A stretch of 64,000 nt of DNA. Origin: Pseudomonadota bacterium (lineage in GTDB: Bacteria > Pseudomonadota > Alphaproteobacteria > Sphingomonadales > Sphingomonadaceae). The notes beneath the pieces were generated by a model. It did no database searches. It was given only the letters and a program-made list of their open reading frames with translations, and had not been told where the DNA came from. The DNA is taken from the NCBI GenBank assembly GCA_029550345.1, contig JAKPHK010000015.1:49276-113275 (forward strand), given 5' to 3'. The position numbers were made by a program, and so were the translations under genes. Each line of letters begins with the position of its first letter. Position 1 is the stretch's first letter. Of this stretch, positions 43,230 through 52,750 are shown one piece after another.

Positions 43230-44726
43230 TCAGTCCACCCACCCACGACTGCGCGCTACAGCCTTGTGCCATTTGCCGTAAAGCTCACCGCGGCGATCTT
43301 CGCCCATTTCCGGGGCCCAGCGTTTGTCCTCTCCCCAGTTGGCGGCGATCGCGGCGGGGCTTTGCCAGTATCCCACCGCCAGACCGGCGGCATAAGCAGC
43401 GCCCAGCGCGGTGGTTTCGATCACTTTGGGGCGGACCACCGGCACGCCAAGGATGTCGGACTGGAACTGCATCAGCAGCTCGTTCACGACCATCCCGCCG
43501 TCGCTCCTCAGCTCGCTGATCGCCACGCCCGAATCCGCCGCCATGGCATCGAGCACCTCGCGGGTCTGGTAGGCGACCGCTTCGAGTACGGCGCGGGCCA
43601 GGTGGCGTTTGTCGGCAAAGCGGGTCAGCCCGGCGATCACCCCGCGCGCAGAGGCATCCCAGTGCGGGGCATAGAGCCCGGAGAAAGCCGGGACGAAATA
43701 GACATCGCCATTGTCGTCAACACTGGCCGCCAGCGCCTCGATCTCGGCTGCGTCGCTGATCAGGCCAAGGTTGTCGCGCAGCCACTGGACCAGTGCCCCG
43801 GCGATCGAGATCGACCCTTCAAGCGCATAGACCGCCGGAGCCTCGCCCAGCTTGTAGCCCAGCGTGGTCAGCAGGCCACGGTTTGAAGGAAACGGGCTTT
43901 CCCCGGTGTTCATCAGCATGAAGCAGCCGGTGCCATAAGTATTCTTGGCCTCGCCGGGCGCAAGGCAGGCCTGACCGAACAGCGCGGCCTGCTGGTCACC
44001 CAGAATGCCGGCCAGCGGCACACTGTCCAGAATTCCGGTGCAGGTGCCATAGACCTCGCTCGAACTGCAGATTTCGGGCAGGCAGGCGCGCGGGATGTCC
44101 AGCTCCGCCAGAATGTCCTCGTCCCAATCGAGCGTCGCCAGATCCATCAGCTGGGTGCGCGACGCATTGGTCACATCGGTGATGTGCAGGCCGCCCTGCG
44201 CCCCGCCGGTCAGGTTCCAGGCGAGCCAGCTGTCGATCGTGCCGAACAGCAGTTCCCCCGCCTCTGCCCGGTCACGCGCGCCCGAAAAATTATCGAGCAG
44301 CCAGCGCAGTTTCAGGCCGGAGAAATAGGTCGCCAGCGGCAGCCCGGTCGTCGCGCGAAACCGATCCTGGCCGCCTTCGGCCTCCAGCGCGGCGACCAGC
44401 CCCTCAGTGCGGGTATCCATCCAGACCAGCGCATTATGGACCGGTTCGCCGCTGGCGCGATCCCACATAACCGTGGTTTCGCGCTGGTTGGTGATCCCCA
44501 CCGCAGCAAGATCGGCGGGGGTCAGCCCGGCACGCGCCAGCGCCGCCGCGATCACATCGTAGGTATTGGCCAGAATCTCTTGCGCATCATGCTCCACCCA
44601 GCCGGGCTGGGGCATGATCTGCGCGTGCTCTTTCTGCGCAACCGCAACAACCGTTCCGCGCGCATCGAACACGATGAAGCGGGTGCTGGTCGTGCCCTGA
44701 TCGATCGCTCCGACATAGCCCTTCAT
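43230..44726 (-). CDS. glpK: Glycerol kinase
   Basis: GlpK phosphorylates glycerol to glycerol-3-phosphate. The 498-residue protein begins [16 protein letters not shown] (ATP-binding loop). It contains [19 protein letters not shown] near 77, VWMDTRT near 100, the glycerol-site region with [11 protein letters not shown], and [19 protein letters not shown] near 420-438. The start at 44726 is supported by position of the first family residues; the longer frame upstream is a shadow. No glpF or glpD is adjacent. It interrupts the flagellar cluster. Confidence 0.97.
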   Translation of the reverse strand: MKGYVGAIDQGTTSTRFIVFDARGTVVAVAQKEHAQIMPQPGWVEHDAQEILANTYDVIAAALARAGLTPADLAAVGITNQRETTVMWDRASGEPVHNALVWMDTRTEGLVAALEAEGGQDRFRATTGLPLATYFSGLKLRWLLDNFSGARDRAEAGELLFGTIDSWLAWNLTGGAQGGLHITDVTNASRTQLMDLATLDWDEDILAELDIPRACLPEICSSSEVYGTCTGILDSVPLAGILGDQQAALFGQACLAPGEAKNTYGTGCFMLMNTGESPFPSNRGLLTTLGYKLGEAPAVYALEGSISIAGALVQWLRDNLGLISDAAEIEALAASVDDNGDVYFVPAFSGLYAPHWDASARGVIAGLTRFADKRHLARAVLEAVAYQTREVLDAMAADSGVAISELRSDGGMVVNELLMQFQSDILGVPVVRPKVIETTALGAAYAAGLAVGYWQSPAAIAANWGEDKRWAPEMGEDRRGELYGKWHKAVARSRGWVD

Positions 44727-44826
44727 GCGCTCTCCACCCCATTGCTCCGAGGGCAAGCTATGCCACCACCGGCGACCAGTTCCAACCTTCTGGACTGCGC
44801 CGGGCTGCCCCGGCATAATGGGCGCT

Positions 44827-46104
44827 ATGTTACTGCGCCGGTTCGCCATTGTCCTGTTGTGTCTGATAGGCCTGATCCCGGCGCAGATCGGCCTGGCGCA
44901 GGCTCCGGTCGTTCCTGTCGCCGCGCCCAAGCAGGCCAAAGCGCGGATCTTCCCCTCGTCCGATGGCACAGTGATCTACATCGTCGGGATGATGATGGAA
45001 GGTTCGTTCCACAATTTCGACGCCGTGCTGCGCAGTGAACCCAAGGCCCGGACAGTCTATCTCGCTTCGTCGGGGGGCCTGACGATCGAGGCGCGGATGA
45101 TCGCTGCGCTGGTCCGCAAGCACAAGCTCAACACCTATGTCGAGGCCTATTGCGCATCGGCCTGTACCCAGATCTTCGCATCGGGGCAGGAACGGATTCT
45201 TGGCCGGGAGGCAAAGCTGGGCTTTCATCAGGCCACGGTGCTGGACGGCAACGGCAAACCGAACGGCGTGCGCGCACCGACCGAGCGCAAGCTCAGCTCA
45301 ACCACGGTGTTCGGAGTCAACGGCAATGATACCCTGCGGCTTGCCTATGAAATGGTCGGAGCCGATCAGGCCTTTATCGACAAGGCGCTGTCGTTTTCAC
45401 CGGAGAATATGTGGCAGCCGACAGCCCGCGAACTGATCGAAGCCAAGATCGTGACCCGGGTGGCCGACCGTGAAGAGCTTGCCCCACCACCGGGCGTAGG
45501 CGGATCGCGCAGTACGATCAAGGCCCGGCTGAGCAGCGATCCGTTATGGCAGCGCGCGTTCGAGAAAATACCGGATGTTGCCGAACGGGCGCTCGACGAT
45601 ATCTGGCTGGCATCGAACAGCGGGATGGATTTCGATGCGGCGATACTGGCCGGCCGCGGCGTACTGGTGATCGCCGTAACGCGGGTCCTGGCCACGGCCC
45701 CGGATGAACTGCTTGACCGTTCGCTGAGGATTTCGGCCGCATCGGCGCGCCATCAGCGTGAGCGCGGCTATCCCGGCTGCGTGAACACCGTCGGCAGCGA
45801 ACCCGCCGCCGTCGATGCAACCGACAAGGCCCTGCTGCGCGAAGAGGATGGCCTGATCATCGATTTCCTCAACACCCCGGGCCGTCAGAAGCCGATGAAT
45901 GGGGAAGCGGCCAAAAAATACCTGATGAAGGAACTGTTCCCAACCCTTGCCCCGAAGGTTCGCCTGGGCCGGATCAAGGACAGTGAGAGCAAATGCCGCC
46001 TGGGCTTCCAGACCTATGAGGCGATTGACGAGTTGCCCGCCAACAAGCGGATCAAGGCTTACCGCGCCTTGCTTTCGTTGCCCGGGCTGGCGAACGCACC
46101 ATAG
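44827..46104 (+). CDS. Secreted ClpP/crotonase-fold protein (COG3904-like)
   Basis: The 425-residue protein has a signal peptide (about residues 1-25, ending GLAQA). A domain of about 150 residues follows, with [20 protein letters not shown] near 78 and [17 protein letters not shown] near 105-121, where the Ser of ASAC is the expected catalytic residue in this ClpP-like fold. This is the COG3904 type of predicted periplasmic protein. The long C-terminal region (about 190-425) is unrecognised. The gene starts 100 bp from the divergent glpK, and its last 53 bp overlap the convergent 46052-46738 gene. An ATG nine bases upstream is an alternative start. Confidence 0.75.
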   Translation: MLLRRFAIVLLCLIGLIPAQIGLAQAPVVPVAAPKQAKARIFPSSDGTVIYIVGMMMEGSFHNFDAVLRSEPKARTVYLASSGGLTIEARMIAALVRKHKLNTYVEAYCASACTQIFASGQERILGREAKLGFHQATVLDGNGKPNGVRAPTERKLSSTTVFGVNGNDTLRLAYEMVGADQAFIDKALSFSPENMWQPTARELIEAKIVTRVADREELAPPPGVGGSRSTIKARLSSDPLWQRAFEKIPDVAERALDDIWLASNSGMDFDAAILAGRGVLVIAVTRVLATAPDELLDRSLRISAASARHQRERGYPGCVNTVGSEPAAVDATDKALLREEDGLIIDFLNTPGRQKPMNGEAAKKYLMKELFPTLAPKVRLGRIKDSESKCRLGFQTYEAIDELPANKRIKAYRALLSLPGLANAP

Positions 46105-46738
46105 GCTTGCGCTGAACCGCCGCAGCAAACTGCCGATCGGCATCGGCCTTCATCATCAGCGTTTCGAGATAGAGTGCGGCGATCCCCAGTTCGGATGCCT
46201 TTTCAGCGTCCCAGCCTTTCCCGGCCAGATAGGTTGTGAGCCGCTCCTTGTCGGCACCTTCAATATCGGTCTTGCCGATCAATGCCGCGCGGTTCTGACG
46301 GTAATAGTCGTCGATCGGCGCGGCAGAATGGCCGATCGTCTCGATCGACTGGCGCAAAGCCTCGTTAAGCAGGGCCGTCAGGGCATAGCCCTTGGCGGCA
46401 TCGGTCAGCCTTTCGTTCCAGCGGAACCGGGATATGCAGCCGGCGGCGGCATCGTCGATGATCCGGTTGACCGCCCTGACGTTCTTCGACCCCGTGCGAT
46501 AGCCATTGCCCGAGATCATCTCGCTGGCCAGCAGCAGCAGGCCGATCTCCTGATCTTCCGGGGAGAATGACGCATAAATGCAATCCACCGTGTTGCCAGG
46601 CAGGACGGCGGCGGCCGGGGCAGGCGCGGGCACGGCGGTTTGGCCAAGGGCGGCACCCGGCACGGCAGACAGCGTCAACACTGCGGCCATCAGCTTTTGC
46701 CGGATCGGCTTTTCGGTCACCAAGCGCCTTGTCTCCAT
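46052..46738 (-). CDS. Hypothetical secreted protein
   Basis: The 228-residue protein has a signal peptide (METRRLVTEKPIRQKL then a hydrophobic core, cleavage near ALGQ at about 33), an Ala/Pro linker, and a helical domain with a Cys pair (VDCIYASFS and AAGCISRFRW). The C-terminus is basic. I do not recognise a family. It overlaps the COG3904-like gene tail by 53 bp on the opposite strand, which constrains both sequences. Confidence 0.6.
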   Translation of the reverse strand: METRRLVTEKPIRQKLMAAVLTLSAVPGAALGQTAVPAPAPAAAVLPGNTVDCIYASFSPEDQEIGLLLLASEMISGNGYRTGSKNVRAVNRIIDDAAAGCISRFRWNERLTDAAKGYALTALLNEALRQSIETIGHSAAPIDDYYRQNRAALIGKTDIEGADKERLTTYLAGKGWDAEKASELGIAALYLETLMMKADADRQFAAAVQRKPMVRSPARATKARRGKP

Positions 46739-46800
46739 CACCGTGCCCTTGTGCCGCCAAGCCCGGCCGCTGTCGAGCCACCACGTCAAACCACCACGCA

Positions 46801-46836
46801 CACAAAAGGCCCGGCGGAGGGGAACACCGCCGGGCC
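46801..46836 (-). terminator. Intrinsic terminator of the flagellin gene
   Basis: GGCCCGGCGG (46808-46817) pairs perfectly with CCGCCGGGCC (46827-46836). On the minus strand the stem is followed by TTTTGTG (plus 46801-46807), giving a classical terminator 38 bp after the flagellin stop. Confidence 0.85.
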
Positions 46837-46874
46837 ATGCCTGGAAGGGACAGGCAACTGGTTGTGCGTCAGCC

Positions 46875-47702
46875 TTAGCGCAGCAGCGACAGGACGTTCT
46901 GCTGGCTCTGGTTGGCCTGGGCGATCATCGCGGTCGAAGCCTGCGAGAGGATCTGGGCCTTGGCCATCGCGGTCGTTTCGGCCGAATAGTCGGCATCCTC
47001 GATCCGCGAACGTGCATCGGACAGGTTGGTGGCATTGGCGGTCAGGTTGTTGACCACCGATTCCAGCCGGTTCTGGCCCGCACCGAGCGAAGCCCGCGCG
47101 CTGGAGATCGAATCCAGTTCGGTATCGAGCGTGCCCAACAGCGTGTTGGCAGCCGTCGCGCTCGAAACGTCATAAGAACCGGCGGCACCGCCGCTGGCAG
47201 CCAGCGTGGTCAGATCGGCCATGGTCAGGTCAACCGTATCGGTATCGTTGGCGCCGGTCTGGATCGTCACGGTCGCGGTGGTGCCATCGAACATGGCGAC
47301 GCCGTTGAACTTGCTGTTGGTGATGACCTGATCGATCTGCGAGGTCAGCTCATCGACTTCGGTCTGCATATAGGCGCGGTCGGTGGCGTCCTGATAGGTG
47401 CCCGAGGCCGACTGCACCGCCAGTTCGCGAACGCGCTGCAGCATATTGGTGACTTCGTTGAGCGAACCTTCGGCGGTCTGCGCCAGGGCGATCCCGTCGT
47501 TCGAGTTGCGGATCGCCTGGTTCATGCCGCGAACCTGTGCGGTCATGCTGGTGGCGATCGCCATGCCGGCGGCATCGTCCTTGGCGCTGTTCAGGCGCTT
47601 GCCGGTGGAGAGGCGCTCCATCGCGGTGCCGAGCATCTTGTTGGCGGAATTCGAAGCATTGGCAGCGCGGATCGCGCTGATGTTGGTGTTGATGACAGAC
47701 AT
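46875..47702 (-). CDS. fliC: Flagellin
   Basis: The 275-residue filament protein has the usual conserved ends: [20 protein letters not shown] at the N-terminus with [20 protein letters not shown], and [20 protein letters not shown] with NVLSLLR at the C-terminus. The central variable region (about 135-200) is short, as in many alphaproteobacteria. It is the only flagellin gene in the window and is divergent from the FlbD-type activator. No clear sigma-28 or sigma-54 promoter could be read in the 231-bp gap upstream. Confidence 0.97.
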   Translation of the reverse strand: MSVINTNISAIRAANASNSANKMLGTAMERLSTGKRLNSAKDDAAGMAIATSMTAQVRGMNQAIRNSNDGIALAQTAEGSLNEVTNMLQRVRELAVQSASGTYQDATDRAYMQTEVDELTSQIDQVITNSKFNGVAMFDGTTATVTIQTGANDTDTVDLTMADLTTLAASGGAAGSYDVSSATAANTLLGTLDTELDSISSARASLGAGQNRLESVVNNLTANATNLSDARSRIEDADYSAETTAMAKAQILSQASTAMIAQANQSQQNVLSLLR

Positions 47703-47893
47703 GAATGACTCCCGTGTTTGGTCCCGTATCGCCAGCCGTCCGGACCTTCCGGTGCGGCTGCCGCCACCAAGAGCGGCGGTCGCGAAAGAAAGTTAAGGGA
47801 GCTGCGAAATCGGCCCGCCGATGCACACCGGCCGAGGCATAAGGATTTGCCCGTGGCCTTAAATTACCGATCCTTTTGACGTTATGCGCACAC

Positions 47894-47930
47894 AAAGCCC
47901 CCCGAAGGATGGTTAATCGAAGGGGGCTTT
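47894..47930 (+). promoter_or_regulatory. Hairpin immediately upstream of the flbD start
   Basis: AAAGCCCCC (47894-47902) pairs with GGGGGCTTT (47922-47930) around an 19-base loop, and the proposed flbD ATG is at 47934. The stem resembles a terminator but has only TTTTC after it, and it would cover the ribosome-binding region of flbD. It may separate the divergent flagellin promoter from flbD or control flbD translation. Confidence 0.5.
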
Positions 47931-47933
47931 TCG

Positions 47934-49190
47934 ATGGTTGGAGTGGTCGCAAGCGAGGCCGTGGCAAGGGCGCACGCACCACTGGTGCAGCGCGCCGCCG
48001 CGATCCTGGGATCGGGCGGCACGGGCACGAGCGCCGTGCTGCGCGGCAAGGGAGAGCCGGTTCAGCCCGGCCCCGGACCCAGCGTGCTGATCGAACGCGG
48101 CCCGGCCGATGCCCTGCGCCGCGATGGGCCGCGCGGGCATTTTACCCTGACTTACCGCGACGGGGCCGCCGATGCGCCGCTGGCCGCACTGGTTGCCGCG
48201 CTGACCCAGCCTGGAATGCCGATCGCCGCCGATCCCGAAACGCTTTCGATCCTGGCCCTGGCCGAACGGCTTGCCGCCAGCGAAATCCCCGTGCTGGTGG
48301 GCGGCCCGACCGGCACCGGCAAGGAAGTGCTGAGCCGCTTCATCCACGCACGCAGCCCGCGCAAGGACAAGCCCTTCGTCGCGGTCAACTGCGCCGCCAT
48401 GCCCGAGGCGATGCTCGAAGCCCTGTTGTTCGGCCACAAGAAGGGCGCCTTCACCGGGGCGAGCGAGGCCAACGAAGGTTTCTTCCGCGCGGCCGATGGC
48501 GGGACCCTGCTGCTCGACGAGATCGCCGAGATGCCGCTCTCGCTCCAGGCCAAGCTGCTACGCGCCTTGCAGGAAGGCGAGGTGGTGCCGATCGGATCGA
48601 CCCAGCCGATAAAGGTCGATGTGCGGGTGATCGCCTGCGCTAACCGCGATCTGCCAACCGAGGTGGCCGAAGGTCGGTTCCGTGCCGACCTTTACTACCG
48701 ACTCAACGTCTTCCCCCTTGCCCTGCGTCCCTTGCGTGAACGGCAGGAAGACATTGCCCCGCTGGCTTTCGCGCTGGTGCTTCGCCACGCCGCGCCGGGC
48801 AAGGCGCTGCCGTGGATCTCGGAAGGTGCGCTGGCCCTGCTCAGGTCGCACGGCTGGCCCGGCAATGTCCGTGAACTGGAAAACGTGATCCGCCGCGCGC
48901 TGCTGCTGGCCGATGGCGCAGCGCAGATCACGCCTGCCCACATTGTGTTCGATCAGCCTGCCCGGCTGGTGCCCGAAGGCGGTGTGCCAACCGCCGAGCC
49001 ATCCGGCACTCGCCTGTCCAACATCGTGCAACTGAGCGAGGCCAAGGCAATCATGCAGACGCTTGACGCCTGCGGTGGCAGTCGGATCGCCGCGGCTCGG
49101 CAGCTCGGCATTTCCGAACGCACCTTACGCTACCGCCTCGCCGCTTTCCGTGAGGCCGGTCTGGCCGTTGCCGGTGGAGCCCAGCGATGA
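47934..49190 (+). CDS. flbD: FlbD-type sigma-54-dependent transcription activator
   Basis: The 418-residue protein has a central AAA+ domain with Walker A GGPTGTGK (123-130), the sigma-54 contact loop GAFTGA (171-176), a Walker B LLLDEIAEM near 190, and an arginine-finger region. A C-terminal Fis-type helix-turn-helix follows (SRIAAARQLGISERTLRYRL). The first 100 residues do not show a normal receiver (no acidic pocket or phospho-Asp pattern). It heads the fli operon and would activate sigma-54 promoters such as that of flgB. The low start context leaves the exact N-terminus open. Confidence 0.9.
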   Translation: MVGVVASEAVARAHAPLVQRAAAILGSGGTGTSAVLRGKGEPVQPGPGPSVLIERGPADALRRDGPRGHFTLTYRDGAADAPLAALVAALTQPGMPIAADPETLSILALAERLAASEIPVLVGGPTGTGKEVLSRFIHARSPRKDKPFVAVNCAAMPEAMLEALLFGHKKGAFTGASEANEGFFRAADGGTLLLDEIAEMPLSLQAKLLRALQEGEVVPIGSTQPIKVDVRVIACANRDLPTEVAEGRFRADLYYRLNVFPLALRPLRERQEDIAPLAFALVLRHAAPGKALPWISEGALALLRSHGWPGNVRELENVIRRALLLADGAAQITPAHIVFDQPARLVPEGGVPTAEPSGTRLSNIVQLSEAKAIMQTLDACGGSRIAAARQLGISERTLRYRLAAFREAGLAVAGGAQR

Positions 49191-49555
49191 GCGGCCTGGG
49201 CGGTATCGGCGGCGGCGGCGGAATCCAGCAAATCCTGGCGATGCGCCAGCAGATCCTCGATCGCTCGAGCCTGCTGAAAGATGTTCACAGCGCCGCGCAA
49301 GGCCCACAGGGCACAGAAGCTGCGAACGGTCCAGCCGATGGCTTTACCGGTGCGCTGAGGTCTGCGCTCGATGGGGTTTCCGCCACCCAGCGCAACGCCG
49401 AAGACCTGTCCGCCGCCTTCGAACGCGGCGAGGTGACCGATGTCGCCAAGGTCATGCTGGCCCGCCAGGAAGCGGGTGTCGCTTTCGAAGCGACCCTGCA
49501 GGTCCGCAACCGGCTGCTGTCTGCCTATCAGGACATCATGCGGATGGGAGTGTGA
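49187..49555 (+). CDS. fliE: Flagellar hook-basal body protein FliE
   Basis: The 122-residue protein has a Gly-rich N-terminus and the conserved C-terminal FliE region: LSAAFERGEVTDVAKVMLAR near 74-93 and AFEATLQVRNRLLSAYQDIM near 98-117. FliE joins the MS-ring to the rod and is the first exported substrate. It overlaps the flbD stop by 4 bp. Confidence 0.95.
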   Translation: MSGLGGIGGGGGIQQILAMRQQILDRSSLLKDVHSAAQGPQGTEAANGPADGFTGALRSALDGVSATQRNAEDLSAAFERGEVTDVAKVMLARQEAGVAFEATLQVRNRLLSAYQDIMRMGV

Positions 49556-49558
49556 TGA

Positions 49559-51163
49559 ATGGCTGAACTTGCCCCCGCCCCCACCGCAGCCCCGCCACTG
49601 GCGCTATCCGCCGGATCGCCGCTTGAGCGGGTCCGCAACCTTGCCGCGCAGCCCGCCGTCAGGCGCGCGCTGCCGTGGTTCCTTGGCCTGGCCGCGATCG
49701 GCGGGGCAGGCCTGGCCTGGGCCGCGCTGGCCCCGGCCCCGCAGCGGGTGCTCTATGCCGAACTGGGCGATGCCGAGCGCGCCGGGGTTGCCGCCAGCCT
49801 CGACAAGGCCGGGATCAGCTATGCCATAAACCCCGATACCGGCACGCTGACCGTGGGTGAGGACGATCTCTACAAGGCCCGGATGCTGGTCGCCTCTGAC
49901 GGGGCGCTGGCGGTGCCCGATCCGGTTTCCAGCCTTGATAGCCTGCCGCTTGGCGCCAGCCGCACGCTTGAGGGTGAGCGGCTGCGCGGGGCACGGCAGG
50001 CCGAACTGGAAATGACGATCAAGCAGATCGACGGGGTTGAAAGCGTCCGCGTCCACCTTGCCGAGGCCAGCAAATCGGTCTTCGTGCGCGAGGATTCCCC
50101 GCCCACCGCATCGGTCATGGTGCGCATGGCCAAGGGCCGCAAACTGAACGACAGCCAGGTTTCGGCCATCGTCAATCTGGTTGCCGGTTCTGTTCCCGGG
50201 CTTTCGCCCGATGCGGTGCGGGTGGTCGATCAGCATGGGCGGCTGCTCTCCGATCCCAGCACCAGGGGATCGGACCGTCTGGAATTGCAGGCCCGGATGG
50301 AAGACAAGCTGCGCGCCCAGCTCGATCAATTGCTCACCCCGATGCTCGGCGCGGGCAATTTCACCAGCGAAATCCAGGTTGAGCTGGACATGGACGAGGT
50401 AACCTCGGCCCGCGAAAGCTATGACAAGGACGGCGTGGTCCGTTCCGAAACCTCGCAGCAAAGCCAGCAGGCGGGCGGACAGGCCGGGCAGGCGGCCGGC
50501 ATTCCTGGCGCGCTCTCCAACACCCCGCCGCCCGCCACCCAGGCTACTCCCGGCCCGCCGCAGGGCGGCCCGGCGCAAGGCGCGCAGACTGCCCCGGCAT
50601 CGGTCAACGGTGAAAGTTCGGCCACCCGAACCTATGAACTGGGGCGCGAAGTATCGGTCGCCAATTCGCAGCCGGGCCGGATCAAGCGCGTTTCGGTGGC
50701 GGTGGCGATCAGTCAGGAAGCGATGAAAAAGGCCAAGCCCGGCGATCTCGATCAGGTCAAGGCGCTGGTCTCCGCCGCGACCGGGGCCGATCCGCAGCGC
50801 GGCGATCAGGTGCAGGTGCTGGTCCGTCCGTTCGAGCCGGTTTCGGAAGAGGCGCCGCCGTTCTGGGAGGCGCCGTGGTTCGCGATGGTGGTGCGCAGCG
50901 TTGTCGCGCTGCTGGCGGTGCTGCTGGTTCTGCTGATGGGCGTGCGCCCGCTGGTCCGCGCGCTGAAGCGTGAACCGGCAGCGCGTGAGGACGATGCAGA
51001 GGACGCTCCCCTATCCGCCTCCGCCCATGCCGCAACGCCCGATGCGGCACTGCTCGGCCGCCAGGTCAATCTCGCCCAGCGGATCGTTGAGGAAAAGCCC
51101 GATGACGCCTTGCTGGCGCTGCGCCAGATGCTCGGCACCCAGCCCGCGGAGAACACACCATGA
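49559..51163 (+). CDS. fliF: Flagellar MS-ring protein FliF
   Basis: The 534-residue protein has two membrane helices (about 40-58 and 440-462) flanking a large periplasmic region. Features are the YccD-like segment LDKAGISYAINPDTGTLTV near 78-96 and MTIKQIDGVESVRVHLAEAS near 150. The cytoplasmic C-terminal tail binds FliG. A Gly/Gln/Pro-rich stretch (about 300-345) is longer than usual. It overlaps fliG by 4 bp. Confidence 0.96.
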   Translation: MAELAPAPTAAPPLALSAGSPLERVRNLAAQPAVRRALPWFLGLAAIGGAGLAWAALAPAPQRVLYAELGDAERAGVAASLDKAGISYAINPDTGTLTVGEDDLYKARMLVASDGALAVPDPVSSLDSLPLGASRTLEGERLRGARQAELEMTIKQIDGVESVRVHLAEASKSVFVREDSPPTASVMVRMAKGRKLNDSQVSAIVNLVAGSVPGLSPDAVRVVDQHGRLLSDPSTRGSDRLELQARMEDKLRAQLDQLLTPMLGAGNFTSEIQVELDMDEVTSARESYDKDGVVRSETSQQSQQAGGQAGQAAGIPGALSNTPPPATQATPGPPQGGPAQGAQTAPASVNGESSATRTYELGREVSVANSQPGRIKRVSVAVAISQEAMKKAKPGDLDQVKALVSAATGADPQRGDQVQVLVRPFEPVSEEAPPFWEAPWFAMVVRSVVALLAVLLVLLMGVRPLVRALKREPAAREDDAEDAPLSASAHAATPDAALLGRQVNLAQRIVEEKPDDALLALRQMLGTQPAENTP

Positions 51164-52185
51164 GCGAGGCGATCGAACTGCCCGGCCTGGGCGACGCCGA
51201 GCGCGCGGCGGTGATGATCATGCTGCTTGAAGAGGATCAGGCGGCGGCAATCCTCAGCCAGCTCGGCCCGGAGGAATTGCAGGTGCTGGGCGAAAAGATG
51301 TGCGCACTGGGCGATATTGGCCCGGACCAGATCGCCCAGGCGATTTCCGGGTTCGTTGACAACACCGGACGCGGCGGCATTTCCGCACGCGGCCGCAACG
51401 CCCAGGTCCGCAGCCTGATGACCCGCGCCGTGGGCGAGGTGAAGGCCGATAACCTGATGCAGCGGATCCTGCCCGGCGGCGACAGCGCCGGTCCGGCAAT
51501 CGAGATCGCCCGCTGGCTCAATCCCGATGCGCTGATCCCGCTGATCAAGGACGAGCATCCCCAGGCGATCGCGGTGCTGCTGGTTCAGCTCGATCCCGAG
51601 GTTGCCGCCATGGTGCTCCACGCCCTGCCCGCAGAGGTTCAACCGCAGGTGATGCACCGGGTCGCCACGCTGGGTCCGATTTCGGCCGATGCACTCAAGA
51701 TGCTTGAGGTTCTGCTCGAAAGCCGGATCGCCGAAAACCATGGCCGCGCGGCGCTCTCACTGGGCGGGGCCAAGCAGGCGGCAGACATCATCAACAACGC
51801 CGGCAAAGCCGCCGAAAAGCGGATCATGCCGGAAATCAACCGGATCGACAAAGCCCTGGCCAAGGAAATCGAGGGCGAAATGTTCAAGTTCGAACACCTC
51901 TTCACGCTTGATGCCAAGGCCATGGGGGCGCTGCTGCGTGAGGTTGAAAGCGACATTCTGATCAATGCCTTGAAGGGCATTTCGGAGGAACAGCGAGAAG
52001 TCTTCTTTGGCGCCATGTCCAGCCGCGCTGCCGATGGCGTCAAGGACGAGATTGCCGGGCGCGGACGGCTCAAGATGGCCGAGGTGGTCGAGGCGCAAAA
52101 GGCAATCGTCACCGTCGCCCGCCGCCTTGCCGCCGATGGCACGATCCAGTTCGGAGTCGGCGGCGGGGACGATGAATATGTCTGA
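51160..52185 (+). CDS. fliG: Flagellar motor switch protein FliG
   Basis: The 341-residue rotor protein has the three-domain pattern, with EEDQAAAILSQLGPEELQ near 26, HPQAIAVLLVQLDPEVAAMV near 131 (the EHPQ motif), and the C-terminal torque domain with EVESDILINALKG and SSRAADGVKDEI near 255-300. It couples stator action to rotation. It overlaps fliF by 4 bp and fliH by 8-14 bp. Confidence 0.96.
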   Translation: MSEAIELPGLGDAERAAVMIMLLEEDQAAAILSQLGPEELQVLGEKMCALGDIGPDQIAQAISGFVDNTGRGGISARGRNAQVRSLMTRAVGEVKADNLMQRILPGGDSAGPAIEIARWLNPDALIPLIKDEHPQAIAVLLVQLDPEVAAMVLHALPAEVQPQVMHRVATLGPISADALKMLEVLLESRIAENHGRAALSLGGAKQAADIINNAGKAAEKRIMPEINRIDKALAKEIEGEMFKFEHLFTLDAKAMGALLREVESDILINALKGISEEQREVFFGAMSSRAADGVKDEIAGRGRLKMAEVVEAQKAIVTVARRLAADGTIQFGVGGGDDEYV

Positions 52186-52750
52186 CCTGCCGTTCGTTGC
52201 CTTGGGGGAGCGGTCGGGGTTTCTGCCCGATCCGCGCTTCGTGCCGGGACTTGCACAAATGCCCGAACCAGCCGCGCCGGAAGACCCGGTCGCCCGCGCC
52301 CGCGAAGAGGGCTATGCCACCGGCCATGCCGAGGCCGAAGCCCGGGCCATTGCCCGCGCCGAAGTCGATGCTGCCGCGCGGACCCGGATCACGCTGAGTC
52401 TGGCCCGGCTCGATGCCGAACAGGCGGAGGCCTTGCGGCAAAAGCTCTATGCCACGGTCGAGGCGCTGTGCGAGGCGAGCCTTGCCCCCTTCGCGCTCGA
52501 TCGCGAGGCGCTGGCGGCGCGCGTGGCCAAGGCGGCGGCGATGCTGGCGCGCGCCGATGATGACAAGGTTCTGCGGCTGCACCCGGAAGATTTCAGGCTG
52601 ATTGCCAATGATCTGCCTGAAGAACTTGATGTTCTTGAAGATCCCGCTCTCGAACGCGGGTCGCTACGGATCGAGACAAGCAGCGGCGGGGTTGAGGATG
52701 GCCCGGCCCACTGGCACCGCGCGATCGCCGAGGCATTGGCCCGGTGCTGA
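52178..52750 (+). CDS. fliH: Flagellar export regulator FliH
   Basis: The 190-residue protein has the FliH pattern: an N-terminal segment, a long Ala/Glu/Arg helix with small-residue repeats (REEGYATGHAEAEARAIARA near 46-65), and the C-terminal domain with VLRLHPEDFRLIANDL near 135. FliH regulates the FliI ATPase. ATG at 52178 is preferred over ATG at 52172 on ribosome-binding-site spacing. It overlaps fliG and fliI. Confidence 0.88.
   Translation: MSDLPFVALGERSGFLPDPRFVPGLAQMPEPAAPEDPVARAREEGYATGHAEAEARAIARAEVDAAARTRITLSLARLDAEQAEALRQKLYATVEALCEASLAPFALDREALAARVAKAAAMLARADDDKVLRLHPEDFRLIANDLPEELDVLEDPALERGSLRIETSSGGVEDGPAHWHRAIAEALARC

Noticed and set aside
47703..47880. A search for a sigma-28 or sigma-54 promoter for flagellin
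   Set aside because: A GGCCGATTT sequence near 47808-47816 (minus strand) looks like a sigma-28 -10, but no TAAA-type -35 lies at the right distance.
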